This document shows, piece by piece, positions 46,852-55,982 of a DNA stretch of 59,766 bases. The first letter of the stretch is position 1; each line of letters opens with the position of its first letter. The position numbers were made by a program, and so were the translations under genes. Under the pieces are notes generated by a model. It was not told where the DNA came from. It was given only the letters and a program-made list of their open reading frames with translations, and did not search any database. Source of the DNA: Spirochaetales bacterium (GTDB lineage Bacteria; Spirochaetota; Spirochaetia; Treponematales; Treponemataceae); contig QKDA01000075.1 in NCBI GenBank assembly GCA_003246765.1, positions 1 to 59,766 on the forward strand. Reading direction: 5' to 3'.

Positions 46852-47562
46852 ATGGCAAACCCCAGGCTTTTCAGGATAATCGATCACGGCGTCTCGGAGT
46901 ATTCCATGATTGAGGAAGGAGACCGCATTCTCATTGGCGCTTCCGGGGGAAAGGACTCCACCGCCCTGGCGGAATATTTCGCCGCCCGCATGAAACGCCC
47001 GGCGGGACCCCGGTTCGAGGCTGCGGCCCTTCACGTCGCGACGGAAATCGGTTCCCCCCTGGCCCCGAAATTGAGCGATCTCTTCGGGGAATGGGGAATG
47101 CCCCTTCACCAGGTGGGAATCTCCGTTCAGGGAAGGCTCAAGCCGGGGAGGAAAATGAACTGCTGGTGGTGTTCCACCCAGCGGCGTACCGAGCTCAACG
47201 AGTTCGCCATGCGGGAGGGATTCAACAAAATCGCCCTGGGCCACCATCTGGACGACATTCTCGAGACGGTGCTCATGAATGCCCTGACGAAGGGGGAGCT
47301 TTCGACGATGCCCCCACGCCTTGCCTATGATAAATACCCCATTACGGTCATCAGGCCCCTTTGCTTCGCCGATATCCCCACGATCGTGCGGCACGCCGAG
47401 GAGCGGGGCTACATTTCGTCCACCTGCACCTGTACCTTTCAGGACAACTCAGGCAGGAAGGAAGCCCGCTCCCGGCTCGAGGCCCTGACCCGGGGCAGCT
47501 ACGCCGACAAGCGGCGGCTTTTCGAGGCGCTGAGGAACGTCAAGCACGACTACCTGCCCTAG
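46852..47562 (+). CDS. ttcA: TtcA-like tRNA 2-thiolation enzyme (PP-loop ATPase)
   Basis: A 236-residue adenylating sulfurtransferase of the TtcA/TtuA family, which thiolates tRNA (C32 for TtcA). The PP-loop is LIGASGGKDSTALAEYF. Two Cys pairs that hold an Fe-S cluster are in MNCWWCSTQRR and STCTCTFQDN. ALGHHLDDILETVLMNAL is the other family motif. It is slightly shorter than E. coli TtcA. The gene overlaps the convergent asnA by 4 bp. Confidence 0.9.
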   Translation: MANPRLFRIIDHGVSEYSMIEEGDRILIGASGGKDSTALAEYFAARMKRPAGPRFEAAALHVATEIGSPLAPKLSDLFGEWGMPLHQVGISVQGRLKPGRKMNCWWCSTQRRTELNEFAMREGFNKIALGHHLDDILETVLMNALTKGELSTMPPRLAYDKYPITVIRPLCFADIPTIVRHAEERGYISSTCTCTFQDNSGRKEARSRLEALTRGSYADKRRLFEALRNVKHDYLP

Positions 47563-48596
47563 AGCAGGGGAATCCCCGCCGCCTCGCATTCGGCCCGCAT
47601 GGCCTCGGGCCAAACCGAGACCTGGGTCTCGCCGATATGGGCCTTTCTGAGGAAAAACATGCACAGCCTGGACTGGCCGATGCCCCCCCCGACGGTCTGG
47701 GAAAGTTCCCCCCCGAGGAGCTTTCGGTGAAACAGGAGGCTTTCCCGTTCCGGACAGCCCCTGTAAGCGAGCTGGGCGCGAAGGGTTTCCGGGGATACCC
47801 GGATGCCCATGGAGGAAAGCTCGAAGGCTTCCTCGAGGACCGGGTGCCAGACCAGAATGTCCCCGTTTAGGCCCCTCAGCCCGCCGGAGGTCTCGGTGAT
47901 CCAGTCGTCGTAGTCCGGCGCGCGGCCGTCATGGGGTTTCCCGTCGGAGAGGCCGTGGCCGATCCCGATGATAAACACGGCCCCCAGTTCCCTGACCGCC
48001 TGATTCTCCCGCTCCTTGGGGCTAAGAGCCGGGTAGCGCCGGAGGAGCTCCTCCGCGTGGATGAAGGAGATCTTCTCGGGAAGGATCGGCTCAATGGCCG
48101 GATAGTTATCGTAGATGTAAAATTCGCACCGCTTCAGGACCCCGTAGATGCGCTCCACCGTGGCCTTGAGAAAGGCCTCGGTCCGGTCGCGGCTTTCCAT
48201 GACCATCTCCCAGTCCCACTGGTCTACGTAGAGGGAGTGGATGTTGTCCAGCTCCTCGTCGGCCCGGATCGCGTTCATGTCGGTGTACAGCCCGAAGCCG
48301 GGGGCCAGGGCGAGTTCCGTGGCCTCCATCCGTTTCCATTTGGCCAGGGAATGGACGATCTCCATCACCGCGTCGTCCAGGTCTTTCACGGGAAAGCTGA
48401 CCGCCCGTTCCACGCCGTTGAGGTCGTCGTTGATGCCCGTTCCCCGGGGCACGAACAGGGGCGCCGTGACGCGGGTAAGGTTGAGTTCGGTGGAGAGCGC
48501 GAGCTGGAAGAAATCCTTGATTCGCACGATGGCCCGTTCCGTTTCCCGGGCGGACAGCACGGGCCGGTACCCGGCGGGAAGCTTAAGTTTGGACAT
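47559..48596 (-). CDS. asnA: Aspartate-ammonia ligase (asparagine synthetase A)
   Basis: A 345-residue class II synthetase-like enzyme making asparagine from aspartate, ammonia and ATP. Characteristic segments are LTRVTAPLFVPRGTGINDDL, VEIVHSLAKWKR-like MEIVHSLAKWKRMEATEL, YVDQWDWEMVM, ERIYGVLKRCEF and GGGIGQSRLCMFFL. Length fits the family (about 330). A weak promoter TAGACC-17-TACACT lies upstream on the minus strand. Confidence 0.95.
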   Translation of the reverse strand: MSKLKLPAGYRPVLSARETERAIVRIKDFFQLALSTELNLTRVTAPLFVPRGTGINDDLNGVERAVSFPVKDLDDAVMEIVHSLAKWKRMEATELALAPGFGLYTDMNAIRADEELDNIHSLYVDQWDWEMVMESRDRTEAFLKATVERIYGVLKRCEFYIYDNYPAIEPILPEKISFIHAEELLRRYPALSPKERENQAVRELGAVFIIGIGHGLSDGKPHDGRAPDYDDWITETSGGLRGLNGDILVWHPVLEEAFELSSMGIRVSPETLRAQLAYRGCPERESLLFHRKLLGGELSQTVGGGIGQSRLCMFFLRKAHIGETQVSVWPEAMRAECEAAGIPLL

Positions 48597-48673
48597 GGTA
48601 AAAAAAACCCCTTTGCTTTTTTGTAGTACCCAGTGTATCCGCAGTTTGCCTCGGGGTCTAGAAAAAAATGGCG

Positions 48674-50098
48674 CTAGTCCTGCACCTCTATGACGCTCTC
48701 CAGCTCCTCGATTTCACCGTCCTCTTCCAGGTCCGCGGCGACCTGCCATTCCCTTATGGAGGCTTCAAGGCTCGCGTATACCATCTGGACTACCACGGTG
48801 CTGAACCAGGTTTTCTGGATGATGGTCCTTTTCTGCTCGTCGTAGAACCCCTCCGCCAGGGAGTTCATGCGGGAGACGAACTGGTCGTAACTGAGAAACT
48901 CCGGCTTGTCTTCCCGGGAGGGTCCGTCCTTGACGTAGTCCAGGTATTGATCCATGTAGCTCAAGACCCGGTACAGGGAGGCCCTCGAGCCGGTTCCCAT
49001 CTTCTTTGCGAGCCGGGGCGATATGTACGACACGAGGTCCTTCTTCCTGAAGTGAACCCCCCGGGAGGCGAGCCGGTGCTCCATCAGGTCTATGACGTAG
49101 CGGTTACCCCGGTAGTAGCGGAAGAACTCGAGGATTTGGGCGCAGCCGTTCTCCCCGTGGGCGAGGAGGGCCTCCGCCTGGTTCGCCACGGACTCGGGCA
49201 GCTCGGGGTAGACCTGAACGCTGTAGGTTTTATAGGCCGCCCCGTGCTTTTCCTGGAGCACTACCTCCCGGTACCTGAATAGGTCGTCCCACTTGATGGA
49301 GGCGTACACGCTGCCGAGCCGCCGGGCCTCCTCCTGGAAGGTCCTGAAGTACTCGTCGGCGATCCCGTTTTCCTTGAGGATGTCGAAGAAATCCGAGGAG
49401 ATCCGAAGCCCGCCGATGGGGGCCGTGGCCTCCATGCGCTTGGCGTTGATGACCGGCAGGCCGACGATGTCCCAGTGCTTGGACCCGTCGGGGCCGAAAT
49501 TCCCTATCATCACCTCCCCGATATTCGCCCCGATGCGGATGCGGATCTGGAAGAAGGCGAAGAGGGTAGAGGAGATGTCGTTCTTGTTCCTGAGGGTCTT
49601 GATGATCTCGAAGGAGCTCGCCAGGTCATCCTTTTGGGCGTCCGTGGCGGTCTCGTCGAGGAAGCGGTCGTCCGCGTGGTTGAACAGGATGCACACCCGC
49701 TGCATCTCCACGCAGGTGAAAAAAAGCTCCCGGGCTATAAAAGAGGAGCGGTTCCCCTGGGGGATGTTCCACATGCGCTTGTCTATGACGTCGTCGAAGT
49801 GGAACATCATGGCGTCCCCCTCGATCTTGTTGAGAAAACCTCCGTGACGCTCGAGGACGATGGCGAAGGCCGTGTAAAGGCCGTTGAGGAGTATCTGGTT
49901 TTCCTTGGGGCTGAGATAGCGGGACAGGTGGGTGTAGTCGGCGATATCGATGAAGCCGACTCCCACGAGGCCTTCGCTGGAATGGTCGGGAATGCGTCCT
50001 ATGGCGTAAATCGCCTGGACGAGGTGCTTGGGCAGGTAGAATTCCTCGATCGACTGCATCAGGTCTCGGAAGTCGTTTCCTTCAGTGGTGTCCGTCAA
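48674..50098 (-). CDS. Class III adenylate/guanylate cyclase domain protein
   Basis: A 474-residue cytoplasmic protein. The cyclase domain (about 45-290) has GFIDIADYTHLS with the first metal Asp, LNKIEGDAMMFHF with the second, and HWDIVGLPVINAKRMEATA with the purine Asp and the transition-state Asn and Arg. An insertion of about 70 residues lies between the second and third motifs. The C-terminal 180 residues are helical and unrecognised. Translation starts at TTG (50098) behind GGAGACGAACC. It is the second cyclase in the window. Confidence 0.85.
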   Translation of the reverse strand: MTDTTEGNDFRDLMQSIEEFYLPKHLVQAIYAIGRIPDHSSEGLVGVGFIDIADYTHLSRYLSPKENQILLNGLYTAFAIVLERHGGFLNKIEGDAMMFHFDDVIDKRMWNIPQGNRSSFIARELFFTCVEMQRVCILFNHADDRFLDETATDAQKDDLASSFEIIKTLRNKNDISSTLFAFFQIRIRIGANIGEVMIGNFGPDGSKHWDIVGLPVINAKRMEATAPIGGLRISSDFFDILKENGIADEYFRTFQEEARRLGSVYASIKWDDLFRYREVVLQEKHGAAYKTYSVQVYPELPESVANQAEALLAHGENGCAQILEFFRYYRGNRYVIDLMEHRLASRGVHFRKKDLVSYISPRLAKKMGTGSRASLYRVLSYMDQYLDYVKDGPSREDKPEFLSYDQFVSRMNSLAEGFYDEQKRTIIQKTWFSTVVVQMVYASLEASIREWQVAADLEEDGEIEELESVIEVQD

Positions 50099-50145
50099 GG
50101 TTCGTCTCCGTTTTTTTATGAGGGCTCACTTACCTTCAGTATGGG

Positions 50146-51588
50146 CTATTTCTCGTAAATTTTCAGGAAATCCCGCTTAATTTTCCGTAAATCCGCCGTG
50201 AGGGCCACTTTATACAGGTGGGGATTCAGGAGCCGGCGGTAGGTCTTGTCAAGCCTCTCCAGGCCTTCCCGGACGCGGGTCCTTATCTCGGCGAGGTTTT
50301 CCGGGGTATCCCGGGCGGCGCACCCCGGGCACACGCAGCCCTCCTGGACCCTCTTTTTAAGCAGGGGTTCTGCCCGTCCTGGCCTGAAGGAAAAGCTCAT
50401 ATGGTCCACGGAGGGGTGATAAAAGCGCCGTTCCGAATCGGTGCCGATCGTCTCGTCCTCGAGGGAAAGTACGTCCGCCTTGAAGCTGCCGTCGTCCTGA
50501 TAGAGTCTCCACACCTGCTTTACCCCGGGATTGGTGGTCTTGTCGGGGTTGTCCGAGAGCTTCATGGCCGGTTCGAGACCGCCCTTCCCGTCGGGACGAG
50601 CCGCCAGCTTGTAGACCCCGGTGAAGGAAGCCTCGTTGCCGCCGGTCACGAGGTGGGTTCCCACGCCCCACCAGTCGATAGGCGCCCGGTTGAGCACCAG
50701 GGACTCGATAATCTCCTCGGTGAGCTCGTTGGACACCGTGATGGTCGCGTCCGTAAAGCCCGCCCGGTCCAGCTCTTCCCTCACCCGGGTGCTCAGGTAC
50801 TGGATGTCGCCCGAATCGAGGCGGACCCCGAAACCCTTGCCCTTTTTGGCGAGCCTCCTTCCCGAGGCGATGGCGGAACGGATCCCCGACTGAAGGGTGT
50901 CGTAGGTGTCGATGAGGAAGACGGACCGGTCGGGATAGAGCTCGGCGTAGGCGTCGAAGGCCGCTTCCTCCGAGGGAAAGCCCATGATCCAGGAGTGCGC
51001 CATGGTCCCCATGACGGGTATTCCGTAGCGCATGCCCGCGAGGGCGTTGCTCGTCCCCGAGGCGCCGCCGATGTAGGCGGCCCGGCTCGCGCTCATGGCA
51101 CCGTCCCGGCCCTGGGCGCGCCGGAGCCCGAACTCAAGCACCTTGCCCCGGTTGGAGGCGAGCCAAACCCGGGCGGACTTCGTGGCGATGAGGCTCTGGA
51201 AGTTCACGATGTTCAGGAGCATCCCCTCGATGATGATGGCCTCGATGACCGGCGCGTGAACCCGGATAAGGGGTTCGTTGGGGAAGACGATGGTGCCTTC
51301 GTCCATGGCGTAGAGGTCCCCGGTGAAGCGGAAATCCGCGAGAAAGTCCAAAAAGCCCTTTTCGAAGACCCCGAGGCCCGAAAGCCACCGGAGATCTTCC
51401 GGGGAAAACCGGAAATTCTCGAGGGCTTCCAAAAGGGGCGCCAGTCCCGCGAAGACCGAATAGCCGCTTCCGAAGGGATTGCGCCGGAAAAACATGTCGA
51501 ACACGGCGGTGTCGTTGCTGCCCCGCTTCCAGTAGCCCTGGGCCATGGTGAGTTCGTAAAAGTCCGTGAAAAGGGCGCTGTCTGCCAT
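50146..51588 (-). CDS. pncB: Nicotinate phosphoribosyltransferase
   Basis: A 480-residue enzyme of NAD salvage that makes nicotinate mononucleotide from nicotinate and PRPP. Diagnostic segments: LFTDFYELTMAQGYWKRG, FEFGLRRAQGRDGAMSASRA-type VLEFGLRRAQGRDGAMSASR, GTMAHSWIMGFPSEEAAF, VRLDSGDIQYLSTRVREELD and WWGVGTHLVTGG. A CVCPGCAARDTPENL motif with three Cys lies near the C-terminus. I prefer the ATG at 51588 because GGGAGG is then 10 nt away; an ATG at 51597 overlaps the sbcC stop. Confidence 0.94.
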   Translation of the reverse strand: MADSALFTDFYELTMAQGYWKRGSNDTAVFDMFFRRNPFGSGYSVFAGLAPLLEALENFRFSPEDLRWLSGLGVFEKGFLDFLADFRFTGDLYAMDEGTIVFPNEPLIRVHAPVIEAIIIEGMLLNIVNFQSLIATKSARVWLASNRGKVLEFGLRRAQGRDGAMSASRAAYIGGASGTSNALAGMRYGIPVMGTMAHSWIMGFPSEEAAFDAYAELYPDRSVFLIDTYDTLQSGIRSAIASGRRLAKKGKGFGVRLDSGDIQYLSTRVREELDRAGFTDATITVSNELTEEIIESLVLNRAPIDWWGVGTHLVTGGNEASFTGVYKLAARPDGKGGLEPAMKLSDNPDKTTNPGVKQVWRLYQDDGSFKADVLSLEDETIGTDSERRFYHPSVDHMSFSFRPGRAEPLLKKRVQEGCVCPGCAARDTPENLAEIRTRVREGLERLDKTYRRLLNPHLYKVALTADLRKIKRDFLKIYEK

Positions 51589-51593
51589 GAGTG

Positions 51594-54500
51594 TCATTCC
51601 TCCCTGATGGCGGAACCGGCGGCGGTTTTCACCACCTCGACCCGGCTCGGTATGCGGCTGCGGAGCTCCGCCACGTGGGATATGAGCCCCACTGTTCGGG
51701 TTCCCCGAATTTCGTCCAATATGGTTATAGCCCGCTCGAGACTCCCCTCGTCAAGACTACCGAAGCCCTCGTCGATGAAGACCGCGTCGAGCTGGATGCC
51801 TCCGGAGCGGGCCTGTATCGAATCGGCGAGCCCCAGGGCGAGACTGATGGAAGCCATGAAGGTCTCTCCCCCGGAAAGGGTTCCCGCGGGGCGGGTTTTC
51901 CCCGTCCAGGCGTCCTGTATCTCCAGGTCGAGCCCCGAAAGGGCGTTGCCCGACCGGGAGGCGTCGCTGACCCGTATCCGGTAGCGGCCGTCGCTCATGC
52001 GTTCCAGCCGTTCGTTGGCGTAGCGGGTTATCTCCTCCAGGTACATGGCTAAAATCCATGCGTCGAAGGGGACCTTTTGAGGGTTCCCCCCCGAAAGATC
52101 CCGGTGAAGGGCATCGATGCGGAGGGCTTCTTCGGCGCGAAGCCTGCGTTCCCTCTCGAGCCCCTCCCACCGGCTGACCCGGCCTTCCAGGGCCGCGAGT
52201 TCCCGCAGCATTCCCGTCATCTCCCGGTCCCTTTCTTCCAGTATTCCCTCCAGGGCAGCCGCGGCGGCGGCCGCCTGTTCCTGGTCGGGGCCTGACCATT
52301 GGGCAATCTCCGAGTCCAGGCGGGCGAGGGTGCCCCGGGTCTCGGCCCGTTTCCTCTTCCATTCCTCTTCCCGCTCCACCATGAGGGAAAGGGTTTCCCG
52401 GTCCCTCAGGGCCCCGAGGGCCGCGCCGCCGTCGGCGAACCCCGCCTCGGCGCAGCGGGCGGCGAAGGAGAGCTCCGCCTCGCCGATTTCCCGCTCCAGG
52501 GAAGCGGCGGCGGCGGACAGGGTTTCCGCCTTCGAGATCAGGGCGGAGCGGTATTTTTCAAGGTTTCCCGTATCCCGGCGGTGGCTCTCTATCCTTCCCT
52601 CCAGCTCGATAATCAGGCTGTGGCACCGCTCAAGCTCGTCCGCCACGCTCTCGCTGTCCACCGCCGCCGGTATCTGGTCCCCCGGAAAGGCCTCCATGAA
52701 GCGGGCGGTCCTGAGCTTTACGGAGGTTTCCCGGGAGGCGACCTCCAGGTCCAGGGCGGCCAGGGTTTTCTCCAGGGCCGAGTTCCGCTCGCCGCTTGCC
52801 TCCCGCCGGGTCGCGAGGTTCCGCTGTTCGTTGAGGGCCCGCTGGGCTTCGCCGAGCCGGGCGGCGGCCCGCTCCATGGCCCCGGCGGCCTCCCGGAGGC
52901 CTTCCGCGGCCTTCTCGGGGCTTGGTATTTCCGATTCCCTGAGGCACGAGTCCTCGCCGAAGGCCTCCCGGCAAAAGCGCTCCACGCTCCGCTTGAGGGT
53001 TTCTTCCGCGCTGTTCCTTCGTTCCGAACGGGTCGCCAGTTCCTCGGACCGCCGGTTTCTCTCCTTTTCAAGGAGGCTCTGGGCCCGGCGGGCGGTTTCG
53101 AGCCGTTCCGGGAGGGTAAAATCCGACAGGGGGGCCGCGGCGGCGGGGGCGGGATGTTCCGGTGACCCGCATACTGGGCAGGGAGCCCCCGGCGTGAGGC
53201 GGGCGGCCAGTTCCGCCGCGGCGTCCCGCTCCCGGGAGCGCAGGTTTTCGGCCTCCAGGGCTTGAACCTCCGCCGCGGCGATTTCAAGGTCTTTCTCGGC
53301 CTGGGCCAGGGCTTCCCGGGAGGTTTCGGCGGAAGAGCGGTGAGCCTCCAGGGAAAGCCGTTCCCGGCCGTATTCTTCCGACAGGCTTTTCAGGCGCTTG
53401 GCCCGTTCCAAAAGGAGGGCCGCATCCTCCCGTTCACGGCTTCGCTGCTCGAACTCCGCCGTAAGGGGAGCGAGCTTGGCCGCCAAGGCCTCGAGATCCG
53501 CGGCTTCTTTCCTTAGGGTCTCCAGGTCCTTACGGGCGGAACGCCGGTCTTCCCGGAGTTTTGCCAGCTCCCCTTCAGCCCCTTCGAGCTCCCGGGATAT
53601 GTCGAGGGCTACCTCGAGTTTTTCCTTCCTGGCCATGGCCTGAGCCTTGGCCTTTTCGTCTTCCCTTACCGCGTCGGAGCGGGAGGCGAGCTCCTCAAGG
53701 CGTTTCTCCGTTTCAAGACGCTCCGATTCCGCCTCGGAACGCTCCCTTCCGTTTTGGAGGAGTCCCAGCCGGCGGGCCTCGAGGCTCTTTCCCATTTCCG
53801 CCAGGGGTTCCGCCTTGCGGGCGGCGCCGATCTCCGAGGCCAGGGCTTCCATTTCGGCCTTGCGGCCCTCTAGCTCCTCAGCCTCAGCGGCGGCCCGCGC
53901 CCTTTTTTCCAACCGTTCTGCATGGCCCCGGGCCCGTTCAAGCTCCGCGGTCCGTTCTTTCAGGGCCTGCCTATCCCGGTCCTGAAGGGCGCGCAGTTCC
54001 GCAAGCCGCGATTCCAGGGCCCCCCGCGTCTCCTCGGCGGTATCGGGATCGAATTCCTCCCCCATGGAAAGCACCGCTTCCTCGGCGGCGGCGAGGCGGG
54101 CCTGGGCTTCCCTGTTGCGGTTTCGGGCAAGCTCCATCACCCTGAGATGGTCCTCCACGGGAAAGAGCTTCGCCAGGACCTGTTTCCTCTCCGAGGTCTT
54201 TTGCCTGAGAAATTGGGCGAACTCGCCCTGGGGCAAGAGGACTATCCGGGAAAACTCCTCCGCCGAAAGACCTATGAGCTCCCGTATAGCCTGGTCGGTT
54301 TCGCTTTTATTCGCCGAGGAACGGTCAACCCAGGAGGAGCCGTCCCATTGTTCGAGGGTCGACTCCTCGGGAACCCGCTGGATTCGCTCGCTTCTTTTCC
54401 CCCGCCGGTCCTGGGGGAGGCTTCTGCGTATTCTCCAGCGGGAAGGGGCGAGGGTGAACTCCAATTCGACGGCGCTTTGGTCGTCCTCCGCGGCGAAATG

Positions 54501-54701
54501 GCTCCTCATTTGGAGGGTTAAGTTTTTTCTCGATCCCGGTGCTTCGCCGTAAAAAACGTAGGACAAGGCGTCGAAAATGGTGGTTTTCCCGGCGCCGGTC
54601 TTTCCGTAGACCAGAAAGATGCTGCCGAGGCGGCTGAAGTCGAGCACGTGGCGGCCCGCGAAGGGGCCTATGTTGAGAAGGGTGAGTTTTTCAGGCCTCA
54701 C
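51594..54701 (-). CDS. sbcC: Exonuclease SbcCD ATPase subunit SbcC
   Basis: A 1035-residue Rad50-like ATPase. The N-terminus has LLNIGPFAGRHVLDFSRLGS and Walker A YGKTGAGKTTIFDALSYVFYG (last 20 counted from GKTG). Long coiled coils flank a zinc hook CPVCGSPEHP at about residue 510. The C-terminal lobe has TLSGGETFMASISLALGLAD and Walker B LDAVFIDEGFGSLDEGS. With SbcD it cleaves hairpin and double-strand DNA ends. The GTG at 54701 overlaps the sbcD stop by 11 bp and has GGAGG upstream; the longer open frame reads into sbcD. Confidence 0.94.
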   Translation of the reverse strand: MRPEKLTLLNIGPFAGRHVLDFSRLGSIFLVYGKTGAGKTTIFDALSYVFYGEAPGSRKNLTLQMRSHFAAEDDQSAVELEFTLAPSRWRIRRSLPQDRRGKRSERIQRVPEESTLEQWDGSSWVDRSSANKSETDQAIRELIGLSAEEFSRIVLLPQGEFAQFLRQKTSERKQVLAKLFPVEDHLRVMELARNRNREAQARLAAAEEAVLSMGEEFDPDTAEETRGALESRLAELRALQDRDRQALKERTAELERARGHAERLEKRARAAAEAEELEGRKAEMEALASEIGAARKAEPLAEMGKSLEARRLGLLQNGRERSEAESERLETEKRLEELASRSDAVREDEKAKAQAMARKEKLEVALDISRELEGAEGELAKLREDRRSARKDLETLRKEAADLEALAAKLAPLTAEFEQRSREREDAALLLERAKRLKSLSEEYGRERLSLEAHRSSAETSREALAQAEKDLEIAAAEVQALEAENLRSRERDAAAELAARLTPGAPCPVCGSPEHPAPAAAAPLSDFTLPERLETARRAQSLLEKERNRRSEELATRSERRNSAEETLKRSVERFCREAFGEDSCLRESEIPSPEKAAEGLREAAGAMERAAARLGEAQRALNEQRNLATRREASGERNSALEKTLAALDLEVASRETSVKLRTARFMEAFPGDQIPAAVDSESVADELERCHSLIIELEGRIESHRRDTGNLEKYRSALISKAETLSAAAASLEREIGEAELSFAARCAEAGFADGGAALGALRDRETLSLMVEREEEWKRKRAETRGTLARLDSEIAQWSGPDQEQAAAAAAALEGILEERDREMTGMLRELAALEGRVSRWEGLERERRLRAEEALRIDALHRDLSGGNPQKVPFDAWILAMYLEEITRYANERLERMSDGRYRIRVSDASRSGNALSGLDLEIQDAWTGKTRPAGTLSGGETFMASISLALGLADSIQARSGGIQLDAVFIDEGFGSLDEGSLERAITILDEIRGTRTVGLISHVAELRSRIPSRVEVVKTAAGSAIREE

Positions 54702-55926
54702 GGCGGGCCTCCAGGAGGAGTTCCTCGAAAAGGGCTTCCTTGTCGGGGTCCCTTGCCCCGTAAAGGCTCTCCTGGAAGGAACGGAAGTCGTCAAGGGCAT
54801 CCTTCCTCTCCTGCCGGGGGCCCGTGTCCGTTGCCTGAGGGGTTTCAAGGGCGTCCAGGGCTTCCTGTCTGACGCTCAGGAGCCAGGGAAAGCGGGTCTT
54901 AAGGAGGTTCATGGGGTTCACCACGATTTCGCGGTCCTTCAGGGTAATTTCCAGGTAGTCTTCCCGGTAGTCGTTCCAGCGTCCGCTCCCGTAAAAATCG
55001 GCGAAATCTCCCGAAAGCCTGGATACCCTCCGCTTGGGCGCTATCGGAATCTCTTCGGTCGAAAGGGCCCATTCCCCTTCCGAAGGGGTGAGCTCGACCC
55101 TCAGGAAGGATTTGGGAGTTCCCGCCTCGTCAAAGGCGTAGACCAGGGGCGCCCCGGCGTAGCGTACCCGGTCCGCCACCCGTTGGGCCTTGTGAAGATG
55201 CCCCAGGGCGACGTAGTCGAATCCCCGGAAAAGTTCCGGATCGACCCGCTCGGCGCCCCCGAGAAAGGCGCGCTCCGATTCCGAGGAAACCCCGCCGAGG
55301 GCGAAGCAGTGAGAAACTAATATTTTGGGCATCTCCCGCAGTTCCGGTTCGGAAAGGGCCTTTCGGAAGCGGGCGGCCGCTTCCCGGGCAAGCTCGCCCT
55401 GGGTCGAGAGGATCTTCTCCTCCTCCCGGGGGGCGGAAAAATCGAATTCCTGCTCTCCCCGGGACGAGGGCGAAGCCGGAGGGGGGGAGGGGGGGGCTCC
55501 CGCGGGCTCAAGGCTGCCCGGCGCAAGGTAGGGCAGGAGAAAAAAGGCACCCCGGCGGCTATCCCTCCCCGCGATGACCGGGGTAAAGGAATCGGCGGGA
55601 TCGCAGACGAGATAAATGCCCCGGGATTCCAAAAGCGGGCCCGCAAAGGCCAGCCGTTGCGCGGAATCGTGGTTTCCGGGTATTATGAGTACGTCCACCA
55701 GGGGGCAATCCCGGCGCAGGGACACGAGAAAGTCGCTGAAAAGGGCAACTGCCTCCGCGGGGGGAATCGTGCGGTCGTAGACGTCGCCCGCTATGACGAG
55801 GGCGTCGTACCCGCCGGAGGAGAGCTCCCGCCGGAGCGATTCCAGCATGTGCCGCTGGTCCTCGATGAGGGACGTCTCGTGAAGGGTCTTTCCCAGGTGT
55901 AGATCTCCGGTTTGAAGCAGTGTCAT
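54691..55926 (-). CDS. sbcD: Exonuclease SbcCD nuclease subunit SbcD
   Basis: A 411-residue Mre11-like Mn-dependent phosphoesterase. Metal and catalytic motifs in order: QTGDLHLGK, VIAGDVYDR, LIIPGNHDSAQR, LVSHCFALGG, VALGHLHKAQR. An unusual Pro/Ser-rich stretch (PAGAPPSPPPASPSSRG, about residues 142-158) is encoded by G7 and G8 runs (55481-55487 and 55489-55496 on the plus strand). First gene of an sbcD-sbcC-pncB operon. Confidence 0.94.
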   Translation of the reverse strand: MTLLQTGDLHLGKTLHETSLIEDQRHMLESLRRELSSGGYDALVIAGDVYDRTIPPAEAVALFSDFLVSLRRDCPLVDVLIIPGNHDSAQRLAFAGPLLESRGIYLVCDPADSFTPVIAGRDSRRGAFFLLPYLAPGSLEPAGAPPSPPPASPSSRGEQEFDFSAPREEEKILSTQGELAREAAARFRKALSEPELREMPKILVSHCFALGGVSSESERAFLGGAERVDPELFRGFDYVALGHLHKAQRVADRVRYAGAPLVYAFDEAGTPKSFLRVELTPSEGEWALSTEEIPIAPKRRVSRLSGDFADFYGSGRWNDYREDYLEITLKDREIVVNPMNLLKTRFPWLLSVRQEALDALETPQATDTGPRQERKDALDDFRSFQESLYGARDPDKEALFEELLLEARREA

Positions 55927-55982
55927 AGGGTATACATTAAGTACAAAGAGCGCCCGTGTAAAGGGCGGATTACGGGGGTGTC

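Noticed and set aside
50218-51984. A 588-codon plus-strand frame opposite pncB and the end of sbcC
   Set aside because: Shadow of two real minus-strand genes, with no ribosome-binding site or motifs.
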